In this document: piece by piece, positions 9,465-18,364 of the stretch
How positions within the stretch are numbered: the stretch's first letter is position 1
How the letters are laid out: each line of letters begins with the position of its first letter
Assembly (NCBI GenBank): GCA_003010405.1
Contig: PJLO01000010.1
Coordinates: 1 to 64,000, forward strand
DNA: 64,000 bases
From: Acidobacteriota bacterium
GTDB taxonomy: Bacteria; Acidobacteriota; Terriglobia; Terriglobales; Acidobacteriaceae
Reading direction: 5' to 3'
Program-made: the position numbers and the translations under genes
Notes under the pieces: model-generated
Databases searched by the model: none
The model's input: only the letters and a program-made list of their open reading frames with translations
Told to the model about the DNA's origin: nothing

Positions 9465-10592
9465 TTACTGGCCGAGGGGGTGCTCGGTTTCGGGTGCATT
9501 GCTGGCCTCAGTTTCTGATTGCGGCTGGCCGTCTGCCGCTTCTGCTCGATCTTGTTGTTGTGGTTCCGGAATTTCTGAAACCGGATCGGGCGCTTCCAGA
9601 TCTTCTGGCGTTGGGTCCGGCGCTAATTCGGACGAACTGTTACACTCTCCGGTTTCGCTGGAAGTTGCTCCAGGCTCGCTTACTCCCGCCCCGGATTCGG
9701 ACGTTTCGAAGAGTGATGGAGTCTTCTGCTGTTCAGAGGGCACAACGTCAATTGTTGCATCTGAGGCTAGCTGAGTAAATTCCTCCATGCTCGGCAGCTC
9801 GTTCACACTATTCAAGCCGAAGCGGAGCAGGAAGTCCTTGCTGGTCTTGTACTGCATTGGCCGTCCGATGACCTGCTTTCGTCCGGCGGTGGTGATGAGC
9901 TTACGATCTAACAGAGTTCCCAGCACGCTGGATGACTCGACACCGCGAATTTCAGAGATCTCGGGCGCGGTGATGGGCTGCTTATAGGCGACGACGGCCA
10001 GTGTTTCCAGGGCAGCGAGCGAGAGGCGAATCGGAGGCTTCAGGCTTTTGGCGAAGGCGCGCACTACATCATGATGCTCAGGTTTAGTTGCGATGCGAAA
10101 TCCACCGGCGACTTGGCGTATTTCCATGCCACGGTCTTCGCTGGCGTAGTCGGTTACAAGCTCGGCCAGAACTTCGCGAACCCTTGCTCGTACTGTTTTT
10201 TCTTCGGCGATTTCCTGCTCGGTCTTCTTCGGCTGGCGCTTGCGGGAACTGATTTCAGTCGCGTTCACGCTGGCTGAGTCGGCGGGCGCCGGATCTTCGG
10301 CAGGCACATCCGGCAATTCGACAGCAGGTTCGACCTCGCAGCTTGAAGGGACAGAAATTTCATCTGCGGTGTCCAACGTTTCATTTAAGCCAGCTTCCGG
10401 TGAGGATGACACGCTTTCCGTGTTCTCCGTAGCAGCTTCGGCTTCGGAGTTGGTCTGCTCGATGGCGGCGTTCTCCTTTGCCGCAGCCAAATCGGCCAGC
10501 ACAACCTGCTTCAAAAGCAGCGATATCTGCTCGAGCGTTACCGGCTCTTCGGCCGCGTAAATAATGGCCTCGATTTTTGCTTTCAAACTCAT
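9465..10592 (-). CDS. scpB: Segregation and condensation protein B with an acidic insert
   Basis: This 375-aa ScpB is the winged-helix (kite) partner of ScpA and SMC in chromosome condensation. The N-terminal LKAKIEAIIYAAEEPVT and the core GGFRIATKPEHHDVVR, LAALETLAVVAYKQPITAPEISEIRG and LGTLLDRKLI motifs are typical. A Glu/Ala/Ser-rich insert of about 95 residues (about 38-130) interrupts the first winged helix, and the last 100 residues are also acidic and low complexity. Typical ScpB is about 180-250 aa. ATG 10592 is preferred over the TTG codon one step upstream. It lies 39 bp after scpA, in the usual scpA-scpB order. Confidence 0.93.
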   Translation of the reverse strand: MSLKAKIEAIIYAAEEPVTLEQISLLLKQVVLADLAAAKENAAIEQTNSEAEAATENTESVSSSPEAGLNETLDTADEISVPSSCEVEPAVELPDVPAEDPAPADSASVNATEISSRKRQPKKTEQEIAEEKTVRARVREVLAELVTDYASEDRGMEIRQVAGGFRIATKPEHHDVVRAFAKSLKPPIRLSLAALETLAVVAYKQPITAPEISEIRGVESSSVLGTLLDRKLITTAGRKQVIGRPMQYKTSKDFLLRFGLNSVNELPSMEEFTQLASDATIDVVPSEQQKTPSLFETSESGAGVSEPGATSSETGECNSSSELAPDPTPEDLEAPDPVSEIPEPQQQDRAEAADGQPQSETEASNAPETEHPLGQ

Positions 10593-10631
10593 CAATGACT
10601 CGCTTGCTATGAAACAGCTTAATTTATTGAT

Positions 10632-11510
10632 TTATTGCCAGTCGTCGCGCACGGCTGAGCCGCCCTCATCCACCAACCGATCAAAACCGGTGGATTTTTT
10701 CAACACGACCTCGCCGAATACACTATCCTGCCGACAGACAACGGCCTGCAAGCGGATCATTTCAAGAATTGCGAGAAAGGCGCAGATCAACGCCTGACGC
10801 GAACGCAGATGGTGCAGCAATCGTCTCAGGCGAATGGGCCGATCCTCCACCATCAACCGTCGCCGTATGTAGTCGATCATCTGTCCGACGGTGACAGCAT
10901 CCTCGTTGAACTGGAGCGTGGGCCGATTCTTCAGCCGCTCCAGAATTTTCTGGAAGGTTTTTACCAGGTCGATGACGTCGGCGGCCATCTCCGGCTCCGT
11001 GCCCTCGGCATCGCGAAATTCCTTGAGCGCAGGGTTGGTAAGCACGGCTTCTTCCAACTGCTGCTTCTGCAGGAGCATCTGCGCCGCCTGCCTGTAGCGT
11101 TCGTGCTCCAGCAGACGATTGACCAGCTCCAGTCGCGGATCCTGCTCATCCGGCGGAGCGCAAGGATCCTTCGGCAACAACATCTTGGACTTGATCTGAA
11201 TCAACAGCGAAGCCACATATATGAATTCTGCCGCAAGATCAATGTCGAAGTTACGGATGTGCTCCACATAAGCCAGATACTGCGCGGTGATCTGCGCGAT
11301 CGGAATGTCGTAAATGTCTATATCCTGCTTGCGAATGAGATCAAGCAACAGATCGAGCGGCCCGTCATACACACTGCCCACACTGACCGAGAACGGAAAA
11401 ATATCGGCAATTTCATGCGCGCCTTTTCTTGCGTCTTTCTTCGCGTCCTTTGCCGTCCCCGGATTTTTCGGAGCAACCGGAGTCTGCGGCGTGGTGGGCT
11501 GCTCGCTCAT
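10632..11510 (-). CDS. scpA: Segregation and condensation protein A
   Basis: This 292-aa kleisin bridges the SMC heads and binds ScpB. After a Pro/Ala/Lys-rich N-terminal extension of about 38 residues, the core shows VYDGPLDLLLDLIRKQDIDIYDIPIAQITAQYL (split here only for description) and AAEFIYVASLLIQIKSKMLLP, which are ScpA hallmarks. The C-terminal winged-helix motif (FLAILEMIRLQAVV) is present. The start codon shares its A with the trpS stop (TAATG), which points to translational coupling. Confidence 0.94.
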   Translation of the reverse strand: MSEQPTTPQTPVAPKNPGTAKDAKKDARKGAHEIADIFPFSVSVGSVYDGPLDLLLDLIRKQDIDIYDIPIAQITAQYLAYVEHIRNFDIDLAAEFIYVASLLIQIKSKMLLPKDPCAPPDEQDPRLELVNRLLEHERYRQAAQMLLQKQQLEEAVLTNPALKEFRDAEGTEPEMAADVIDLVKTFQKILERLKNRPTLQFNEDAVTVGQMIDYIRRRLMVEDRPIRLRRLLHHLRSRQALICAFLAILEMIRLQAVVCRQDSVFGEVVLKKSTGFDRLVDEGGSAVRDDWQ

Positions 11511-12607
11511 TACTCCCCGTTTTTCTCCGGTGCCTGGTAGCTCAGCGACATGTCCATGGATTCGCGTACCTCAACGAGTGTCGCTTCGGCTGCGGCTCGC
11601 GCCTTAACCGAACCGGCTTCGAGGATATCCCAGGCAAGCTTTGGATCTTGCTCGTACTTGCGGCGGCGCTCCTGAATCGGGTTCAGAACCGAGACGATGC
11701 TATCCGCAACCCAACCCTTGCACTGGATACATCCGATGCCCGCGGTAGTGCAGCCCTGACGCACTTCGGCCATAGTCTCCGGGGTGCTGAAGATCTTGTG
11801 CAGGTCGCCCACGGGACAGACGTCCGGATTGCCGGGATCGGTGCGGCGCACGCGGGCCGGATCAGTCACCATGGTCTTGAGCTTCTTGCGGACCTCGGCT
11901 TCGGGTTCGCTGAGCAGGATGGAGTTTCCGTAGCTCTTGGACATCTTGCGACCATCAGTACCAGGAAGCTTTGCCGCCGGGGTGAGAAGAGGCTGCGGCT
12001 CGGGGAAAACCCAGACGCGCTTTTCTTCCGGCAGGGCGCGGTCATGAGAGAATTTGCGCTGCTGATCGAGCCAATAAAACTGATTGAAGCGGCGTGCAAT
12101 TTCGCGCGTGATCTCGACGTGCGGGACCTGGTCTTCGCCCACCGGAACGTAGGATGCCTGGTACATCAGAATGTCCGAGGTCATCAGAACCGGATAACCC
12201 AAGAATCCATAGGTATTGAGGTCCTTTTCCTTCAGATTCTCCTTCTGCTCCTTGTAGGTTGGCACGCGTTCAAGCCAACCGAGAGGGGTCATCATCGAGA
12301 GCAGCAGGTGCAGTTCGGCATGCTGCGGAACGTGCGACTGAATGAAGAACGTCGCCTTTTCCGGATCGAGACCGGCGGCGAGCATGTCGAACGCCATCTC
12401 AAGAATGTTCGACTTTACGCGCGAAGTATCAGCGTAATCGGTGGTGAGGGCGTGCCAGTCGGCGACGAAGAAAAAACAATCGTAGTCGTTCTGGAGCCGG
12501 GTCCAGTTTTGTAGCGCGCCCACGTAATGGCCAATGTGCAACTTGCCCGTTGGTCTCATGCCGCTTAACACGCGGCGATTCACAGCTGGTTTTGGTTCTG
12601 CCGACAT
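11510..12607 (-). CDS. trpS: Tryptophanyl-tRNA synthetase
   Basis: This 365-aa class Ic aminoacyl-tRNA synthetase charges tRNA-Trp. The HIGH-type motif is in RPTGKLHIGHYVGAL (about residue 19-33) and the KMSKS loop is in GRKMSKSYGNS. GEDQVPHVEITREIARRFN binds the adenylate/Trp pocket. The length is slightly above the usual 330-340 aa. It heads the block with scpA, scpB and rluB. The 190 bp upstream (12608-12796) contains no further gene; I see only an AT-rich patch near 12730 that could hold a promoter. Confidence 0.97.
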   Translation of the reverse strand: MSAEPKPAVNRRVLSGMRPTGKLHIGHYVGALQNWTRLQNDYDCFFFVADWHALTTDYADTSRVKSNILEMAFDMLAAGLDPEKATFFIQSHVPQHAELHLLLSMMTPLGWLERVPTYKEQKENLKEKDLNTYGFLGYPVLMTSDILMYQASYVPVGEDQVPHVEITREIARRFNQFYWLDQQRKFSHDRALPEEKRVWVFPEPQPLLTPAAKLPGTDGRKMSKSYGNSILLSEPEAEVRKKLKTMVTDPARVRRTDPGNPDVCPVGDLHKIFSTPETMAEVRQGCTTAGIGCIQCKGWVADSIVSVLNPIQERRRKYEQDPKLAWDILEAGSVKARAAAEATLVEVRESMDMSLSYQAPEKNGE

Positions 12608-12796
12608 CCGTATCTCTTTCGGAAAATTCCTGGGAAAAGTGGCGGCTGGCCTTCAAGCCAAGCCTACGGGCAGCAGGCGCAATTCGGCCGTTTTGCGGAA
12701 AAGCTGTGCACCATGCCCCGAAACCTTAATTTTAACATGCTGAACAGCGCAGTTTTCTCCCTCGTGTAAGTCATTTGGCCGCAGTAGGTTAAGGAC

Positions 12797-13384
12797 TTAG
12801 CGTTGCGTTATCGTGACCTGGTCCGTCCCTACGATCGCCGTGTCAATGCGGTTATGCAAACGGAAGGTAGAGTTCATGCCAACGGCAGGGCCATATTTAG
12901 GGCTCAAATAGCGCTTGCAGAGATACTCCAGAAGGAAATTCGGAACCCGCACGCCATCGAGCGCGACCGAATCGACCCGTACTGTTGCAATTCCGTTGGC
13001 GGCGGCAGCCTGAGCTTTTACAGTGACGTGGTGTTTGCCAGTAAACAACACAAGCAGAGGATTGCTGCGTGTGCGGTTGGCGGTCAGGCGATCGAAATCT
13101 ACCTCGGCATCTCCGTGCACAACCGCAGGCTGGCTTGTGATTCGAACCTGCGAGACACCCGGGGGCAACTTCACGCCGCCTTCGTTCAGATAGGCGTTCC
13201 ACTCTGGGGCGGCCAATACCGTGGGGCGCGTAGATGGATTCGGGCGGCGTCCGTTCTCGCCTATGAATTGAAACTTGTTCTCGGCGCTGAGATAGGCGGC
13301 GGAATGTTTTCCGTCGCCAGAGGAGACCGCAAGCAGAATGCTGCTCAGGATCAGGACGATAATTATGGGCCGAAATACATTCAT
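12797..13384 (-). CDS. Small exported protein, possibly lipid-binding
   Basis: This 195-aa protein has an N-terminal signal or anchor (MNVFRPIIIVLILSSILLAV). The mature part looks beta-rich, with alternating hydrophobics (SQVRITSQPAVVHGDAEVDF, then HHVTVKAQAAAANGIATVRV) and a C-terminal LEYLCKRYLSPKYG segment. This pattern resembles LmeA/DUF2993-like or AsmA-associated lipid-binding proteins, but I see no diagnostic motif. Its ATG overlaps the stop of the AsmA-like gene (ATGA), so the two are probably made together and may act at the same envelope site. Confidence 0.75.
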   Translation of the reverse strand: MNVFRPIIIVLILSSILLAVSSGDGKHSAAYLSAENKFQFIGENGRRPNPSTRPTVLAAPEWNAYLNEGGVKLPPGVSQVRITSQPAVVHGDAEVDFDRLTANRTRSNPLLVLFTGKHHVTVKAQAAAANGIATVRVDSVALDGVRVPNFLLEYLCKRYLSPKYGPAVGMNSTFRLHNRIDTAIVGTDQVTITQR

Positions 13385-15894
13385 CTACGCTTGGCTTGAG
13401 CAGACTGCAATGCTAGCGTGGAAGATTGCGGATTTAAAAGCGTTCCCGTCAATTTCCAGACGGATCCCTTTTCCTGTGCAAACTCCATTGCGATCGCTTT
13501 ATCGCGCGAGGCTGTGCCCGTGAGACTGTAGGTTCCGGTCGGCGTATTCCATTTGCTAGCGGAGATTGTCCATCCCTGGCTGCCCAGCGTGGCTTTCCCC
13601 GTGCCGTCCGTTACGCGCAGCGGCGCCTTGGCATGCGGAGAAAGCTTCAAGACTCCACCGGTCCAAGTGAATTCTGCCTCCGATCTAGCCGATTTTGCGA
13701 GATCGTCGCCATTCCAACCGCTCATCTCCAGTTTGTACTTGAGAGCTAAAGTGCCACTGCCCAGGGAAGCCTTTGCCAGAGTCCCAAGTTTCTCGATCTG
13801 AACTCGCTCGGCTGTTCCTGCGCTCTCGTACTTCGGCTCGCTGCCGTTAAAATCGATCTTCCATTCGCCGGAAACCTTGCCACCCAGAAAATCCGTTCGC
13901 GTGTTCTTCAATTCCAGTAAACCACTGGAAAGCGAAAAATCCGTCTCGAAGGCTGAACCCGTCGCTGTGCCTAGCGTCAGATGCCGCGAGGTGAGTCGTC
14001 CCGTGGAATGAAGATTTGCAATCACGTTACGCTCAGCCTCGCCTGCGCCGAAGAGGCGATACCAAGGCTTCTTCTTTAATCGTGAATTCAGCACGGCGTT
14101 CCATCGTTCCGGGTTGAGATCATCAGTGCTGATGTCAAAGGTGGACTGACAGGGCAAGTCACTATCACAGTAACGTGGGAAACTGGCGCTGCCTTTCAGC
14201 GCGATCTTGCCTAAGACTGCGGAGGCATCGCGCAATTCAAAGCGATTGCCGTCCATTTCAACTTGTGCGGCGCCGATCTCGACCGGCACGGAGAATCCGG
14301 GAACTTCAGCTCGAACATTCTTCAACTGCGCCGTACCCGTGACCTCGGGGGAAGAAAAATTCGCCCATTTTCCTCCGATCACCAGGTCGATCGCTGCCTG
14401 GCCTGCCAGCGCGATTTTAGGCGCGCCCACTCCAACGGTCCGTGCAAATTGCTGCAGGCGTTCGAGTGAGGCATCGCCCTTTATGTGAAACGCGATTTGC
14501 TCGCCGTCGAACCGTCCATCGACGGTGGCAGGAGTGTTTCCTCCTAACGGGAGATCAAAGTTATGCAGGATCAAGGCCCGCACTGGAGGCTCGGTTTTTG
14601 AAAGGTGCCCTCGATGCTTGGCTTTCAAAGATTCTGTCGTATTGACCGTCGCTACCGCTTTGTTTACAACCAAGTCTTTTCCCAGCACTGCGGAATGAAT
14701 CAGCAGACGGTTGACCTGGAGTTGACCAACCCAGTCAGGAGGCGCGTTAAGCGTTCTGTGGGCGTGAAACGAAGCTGAGACCGTGCCGTTGGCGGTTAAG
14801 TCTGGAGGGAGGTCTCGCTTGGCCCGCTTTGCGAAATTTAACAGAGCGTTGGCCGGGAGATCCTCGGCTTTAATCACCAGGTCGTAGCGGGGGTTCCGGA
14901 GACCGTGCAGCAGTCCCTGTATCGAGACTAATCCTTTCTCGATAGGAAGACGGCAATCGGTGTTCTGGAACTGGCGAGTCCCGACATTCAGCTCCCCAGT
15001 GCAGGTTGCGCTGAGGTTTGCCTCTTCGTTGCTGGAAATATCAAAGCGCCGGAAATCGCGAAGTTTTGTGGCAGCGGTGAACTTGAGTGCGCCAGGGGTG
15101 CCGTTGAATTGCGCGCTCGACTCCAATGTGCCGCGCCAGCCGCGATCTTCCGCATAAATAAGACGAGTAAGGTTTCCAAGCTGGACGCGTTCCCAAGTCA
15201 CGCTTGCATTCAATGGCGCATCACGCAGGAGTTCGGCGCGCTGCATTGTGGCCTCTACTTTGAGCGTGCCAGTGTCGGTCACCGGCAAATCGGTGCGTAC
15301 TGGTCGAGCATCCAGCTTCATTCGCCACTGGTTCTCAGCGGGACTCCAGAGGGTGAAGTTCGCCTCAGTGACGGAGAATACGCTCTTCTCTAACCCATAC
15401 TTGAGATTGATGCGGCCCTCGGAGGCCACAATGTATGGAAAACGCGGCCGCGAACCTGAGGCAGGCGCAGCGGTTGGAGCCGCCTGGGTGCGCGAGGCTT
15501 TCCAGAGAAGCGACTCCAGGTTCCAGCTCGAGTCGCTCTCCCGCTCCACCAGGTTGAGGCTGGGATATTTCAGATCAAGCCGGGCAATTTCAAGCTGACC
15601 GCGCCACAGAGAACTGAGACTCAGGTAAGCCGTAACTTCATCCGCACGCAAGATCGATTCCGCGCTATAGGCGGGGTCATCGCCCACTGCGACATCGCTC
15701 AGATCGAAGCCAGGCTGAGGCAGCAGGCGCAACTTGATTGCGTCCACAGTCACGGGCCGTCCCAGAACAGTACTCATCGTGGTCACCACTCGCCCCTTGT
15801 AGCGCTCCACGTTGATGAACGGCGGCAGCACAAACGCGAGTATCGCGAGCCCAACGGCTATAAAAATCGCCCTGCGAATCGCTTTGCGCTTCAT
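13381..15894 (-). CDS. AsmA-family envelope protein
   Basis: This 837-aa protein has an N-terminal transmembrane helix (residues 8-28), then the AsmA signature: FINVERYKGRV, LGRPVTVDAIKLRLLPQPGF and SLSSLWRGQLEIARLDLKYP. The rest is a long beta-rich region, as in AsmA/TamB/YhdP-type bridge proteins that handle phospholipid transport or outer-membrane homeostasis. The C-terminal third (ALKYKLEMSGWNGDDLA...) matches AsmA-like C domains. Its start codon overlaps the lepB stop by one base (TGATG). I infer an envelope lipid role from the family only. Confidence 0.88.
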   Translation of the reverse strand: MKRKAIRRAIFIAVGLAILAFVLPPFINVERYKGRVVTTMSTVLGRPVTVDAIKLRLLPQPGFDLSDVAVGDDPAYSAESILRADEVTAYLSLSSLWRGQLEIARLDLKYPSLNLVERESDSSWNLESLLWKASRTQAAPTAAPASGSRPRFPYIVASEGRINLKYGLEKSVFSVTEANFTLWSPAENQWRMKLDARPVRTDLPVTDTGTLKVEATMQRAELLRDAPLNASVTWERVQLGNLTRLIYAEDRGWRGTLESSAQFNGTPGALKFTAATKLRDFRRFDISSNEEANLSATCTGELNVGTRQFQNTDCRLPIEKGLVSIQGLLHGLRNPRYDLVIKAEDLPANALLNFAKRAKRDLPPDLTANGTVSASFHAHRTLNAPPDWVGQLQVNRLLIHSAVLGKDLVVNKAVATVNTTESLKAKHRGHLSKTEPPVRALILHNFDLPLGGNTPATVDGRFDGEQIAFHIKGDASLERLQQFARTVGVGAPKIALAGQAAIDLVIGGKWANFSSPEVTGTAQLKNVRAEVPGFSVPVEIGAAQVEMDGNRFELRDASAVLGKIALKGSASFPRYCDSDLPCQSTFDISTDDLNPERWNAVLNSRLKKKPWYRLFGAGEAERNVIANLHSTGRLTSRHLTLGTATGSAFETDFSLSSGLLELKNTRTDFLGGKVSGEWKIDFNGSEPKYESAGTAERVQIEKLGTLAKASLGSGTLALKYKLEMSGWNGDDLAKSARSEAEFTWTGGVLKLSPHAKAPLRVTDGTGKATLGSQGWTISASKWNTPTGTYSLTGTASRDKAIAMEFAQEKGSVWKLTGTLLNPQSSTLALQSAQAKRR

Positions 15895-16670
15895 CAATCC
15901 ACCACTCGCAACATCCGCGACCAGCGGGTTTCGTTAAAGAAGTGAGTCAGGATATGGAAAAAGAATCCAATGCGGCTAGGTATATCGGTTTTTGTGTATT
16001 GGTCGTCTGGTGTTTGGAACGACCAATAGATGAACATGGGCCGCCCCACTACATTTTCGCGCGGAATAAAACCCCAGTAGCGGCTGTCATAACTGACGTC
16101 GCGGTTGTCACCCATGCCGAAGTATTTGTTCGGCGGCACTACGATGTCCCCGTCCACAATATGATCCGGCATGGTTAGCTGCCATTCCGGAGCGAGCTGG
16201 TCCTCGCGGGAGGGAGGCACGGCAGGAAAATCGTCCCGATAGGGGCGGTAGTCGCCGATGGAGTGGATTGCGTATTGCTCGTCCTGCAACTTTCCGTTGA
16301 GATACAGCTTGCCATTGGCCAGGTGAAGACGGTCGCCCGGAACGCCAACCACGCGCTTAACTACGAATAATCCCGGTTCAGAGGGTGAAATGAAGACTAC
16401 GATATCGCCGCGCTTGGGGTCCCGGTAGGGAATAAGTTTATCCACGAAACTGGATTTGGGAGCCAGTCGCACGCGATCCACAAACACGTGGTCGCCAATC
16501 AGCAGTGTTTTCACCATTGACGAGGTTGGAATCTCGAAAGCCTGCATGCAGAAGGTGATGATAAACAGGCCGATGACAAGCACCGAAGCGATGGAGGAGA
16601 CGAATTCCGGCATCGTTTCCTGTGGTTGCTCTGGTTTGTGCTTCTCTTCTATTTCTTTTTCTTTTGCCAA
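15894..16670 (-). CDS. lepB: Signal peptidase I (second copy in tandem)
   Basis: This 258-aa type I signal peptidase has an N-terminal TM helix at about 25-45. The catalytic Ser is in IPTSSMVKTLLIGDHVFVDR and the catalytic Lys is in GLFVVKRVVGVPGDRL. The C-terminal box GDNRDVSYDSRYWGFIPREN is intact, so the enzyme should be active. It cleaves signal peptides of exported proteins at the inner membrane. It follows another lepB by 27 bp and shares its layout, indicating a tandem duplication that has diverged well beyond the motifs. Confidence 0.95.
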   Translation of the reverse strand: MAKEKEIEEKHKPEQPQETMPEFVSSIASVLVIGLFIITFCMQAFEIPTSSMVKTLLIGDHVFVDRVRLAPKSSFVDKLIPYRDPKRGDIVVFISPSEPGLFVVKRVVGVPGDRLHLANGKLYLNGKLQDEQYAIHSIGDYRPYRDDFPAVPPSREDQLAPEWQLTMPDHIVDGDIVVPPNKYFGMGDNRDVSYDSRYWGFIPRENVVGRPMFIYWSFQTPDDQYTKTDIPSRIGFFFHILTHFFNETRWSRMLRVVD

Positions 16671-16697
16671 CTTAGTCCAGTCCTGACTTGGCCGGCG

Positions 16698-17585
16698 TCA
16701 AGGCACCAGGCGCAGAATCCGTGGCCAGCGCAAACGGTCGATTACATGGGAAATGCGGGCACGTAAAGTAAAAAGTTTACCATCTTCTACAGCATTGCTT
16801 TCCACCTGATCCTCTTCGTCATCAGCTTCCACAAGGCTGAAATAGATCAGGAATGGCCTTCCGATGATGTTATCCCGGGGCACAAATCCCCAGTAGCGGC
16901 TATCCAGGCTCTGGTCGCGATTATCTCCAAGTACGAAATACTGGCCGCGTGGCACGATGAGCTCTCCGTCTTTAACCACATTACGCAGACGCGAAGCCCA
17001 ATCCGCTTCCACGTTTTCATTGAACCGGTTACAGCGCGGAAAATTGTCGCGAAACTTGTCAGAGTAACGTTCTTTGAAAACGGCGTACGGCTCCTGGAGG
17101 GCGCGCCCGTTTACGTACACGCGGCGTTGCGACAAATATATCCGGTCCCCGGGGAGTCCGATCACGCGCTTGATGAAGTGCTCGGCAGGATCAACCGGAT
17201 AACGGAAGATAACCACGTCGCCGCGATGAATGTTGCGGTAAGGAAGAAATGACTGCCACAGTCCGCCGGGGCCGAAGCGCGTCTTATCAACTAGAAGATA
17301 GTCGCCCACGAGCAAGGTGTCTTCCATGGAACCGGAAGGAATGCGGAAAGCCTGCGCGACGAAGGTGATGATGAACATCGCGATGGTAAGCGCCAGCATT
17401 GCAAATTGCACGTGTGAAAGCATGTTTGAAACAGCGCGCTTTCGGCTGGGAGGCACACGGGGAGCTTCGTGATGCGAGGGCGGGTCCGCTTCGTTGCTGC
17501 CTGAGTTTGCGTCTAACTCAAGCAAAACCGACTCCCGGCAGCCGGATTCTCTGAAGGATGGCTGGCCCAGTTCTCGATTACCCAT
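16698..17585 (-). CDS. lepB: Signal peptidase I (first copy in tandem)
   Basis: This 295-aa signal peptidase starts at ATG 17585, which overlaps the rnc stop by 8 bp (ATGGGTAA). A longer frame runs upstream inside rnc and is not needed. A charged extension of about 55 residues precedes the TM helix. The catalytic Ser is in RIPSGSMEDTLLVGDYLLVDK (Ser of GSM) and the Lys is in HFIKRVIGLPGDR. The box GDNRDQSLDSRYWGFVPRDN is complete. With two active-looking copies, the cell may split substrates between them, in line with its many secreted proteins. The rnc-lepB adjacency is common in bacteria. Confidence 0.94.
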   Translation of the reverse strand: MGNRELGQPSFRESGCRESVLLELDANSGSNEADPPSHHEAPRVPPSRKRAVSNMLSHVQFAMLALTIAMFIITFVAQAFRIPSGSMEDTLLVGDYLLVDKTRFGPGGLWQSFLPYRNIHRGDVVIFRYPVDPAEHFIKRVIGLPGDRIYLSQRRVYVNGRALQEPYAVFKERYSDKFRDNFPRCNRFNENVEADWASRLRNVVKDGELIVPRGQYFVLGDNRDQSLDSRYWGFVPRDNIIGRPFLIYFSLVEADDEEDQVESNAVEDGKLFTLRARISHVIDRLRWPRILRLVP

Positions 17586-18309
17586 TACTGCTGCCCTGCA
17601 AAAGCTCAAGCGCCTTTTGAGCAGCCAACTGGCTGGCAGCTTTCTTGCTCTTGCCGCTGCCTGCGCTGGTGAACTCGGTTTCGTTATCAGGATTAAGCAC
17701 GACGACCTGTATAGTAAACGTCTTCAGATGGTCAGGGCCTTCTTCTCCGACCATCTCATAACGCGGCTCGGGTCGGCCGCTCGCCCGCAGCATTTCCTGC
17801 AACCGGGATTTGTGGTCGGCCACCAGGACTTCGTCTTCGGAGCTGGAAAGACGATCCAGTTCCGGTTCTAAAATGTGCGAAAGCACAAATGCGCGTGCTA
17901 CGAACAAGCCCCCATCCAGGTACAAGGCCGCCAGAAGGGCTTCCACGGCATCAGCAAGCAGGGCGGTCTTGCGGCGGCCCCCGGTTTTCTCTTCGCCGCG
18001 GCCCAATCTCAGGTAGTTGCCCAGGTGCAATTCCGTCGCACAGTGAACCAGGTGATTTGTATTGACCAAGTGGGCGCGCAGCTTTGAAAGCTTACCTTCC
18101 TTGTATGACGGAAAGCGCTGGTAGAGTTCCTGGCTGGCCAGCAGTTGCAGCACGGCATCACCCAGAAACTCCAACTGCTCATTGTCCTCTGCGGGTTCAT
18201 GGCTCTCGCGGGCAAAGGAGCTATGGGTAAGCGCCTGCTGCAACAATTCGCGATTCGCGAACTGATGCCCGAGGGCTTTTTCGAGATTCTCGAGCGGAAG
18301 ATGTCTCAT
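17578..18309 (-). CDS. rnc: Ribonuclease III
   Basis: This 243-aa double-strand RNA endonuclease matures rRNA precursors. The start is taken at ATG 18309 (MRHLPLENLEKALGHQF). The RNase III signature NEQLEFLGDAVLQLLAS carries the catalytic Glu and Asp, and the second acidic cluster is in ALLADAVEALLAALYLDGG. A dsRNA-binding domain occupies about residues 160-235, ending in GKSKKAASQLAAQKALELL. It overlaps the downstream lepB by 8 bp. Confidence 0.95.
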   Translation of the reverse strand: MRHLPLENLEKALGHQFANRELLQQALTHSSFARESHEPAEDNEQLEFLGDAVLQLLASQELYQRFPSYKEGKLSKLRAHLVNTNHLVHCATELHLGNYLRLGRGEEKTGGRRKTALLADAVEALLAALYLDGGLFVARAFVLSHILEPELDRLSSSEDEVLVADHKSRLQEMLRASGRPEPRYEMVGEEGPDHLKTFTIQVVVLNPDNETEFTSAGSGKSKKAASQLAAQKALELLQGSSNG

Positions 18310-18364
18310 AAGATAAAATCCCGCGCACCCAAACTGAAGCGCGCGGCACAATCCAGATTACTTG

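Noticed and set aside
11429..12514. 361-codon frame antisense to trpS
   Set aside because: It is a shadow of trpS, whose HIGH and KMSKS motifs are on the other strand.
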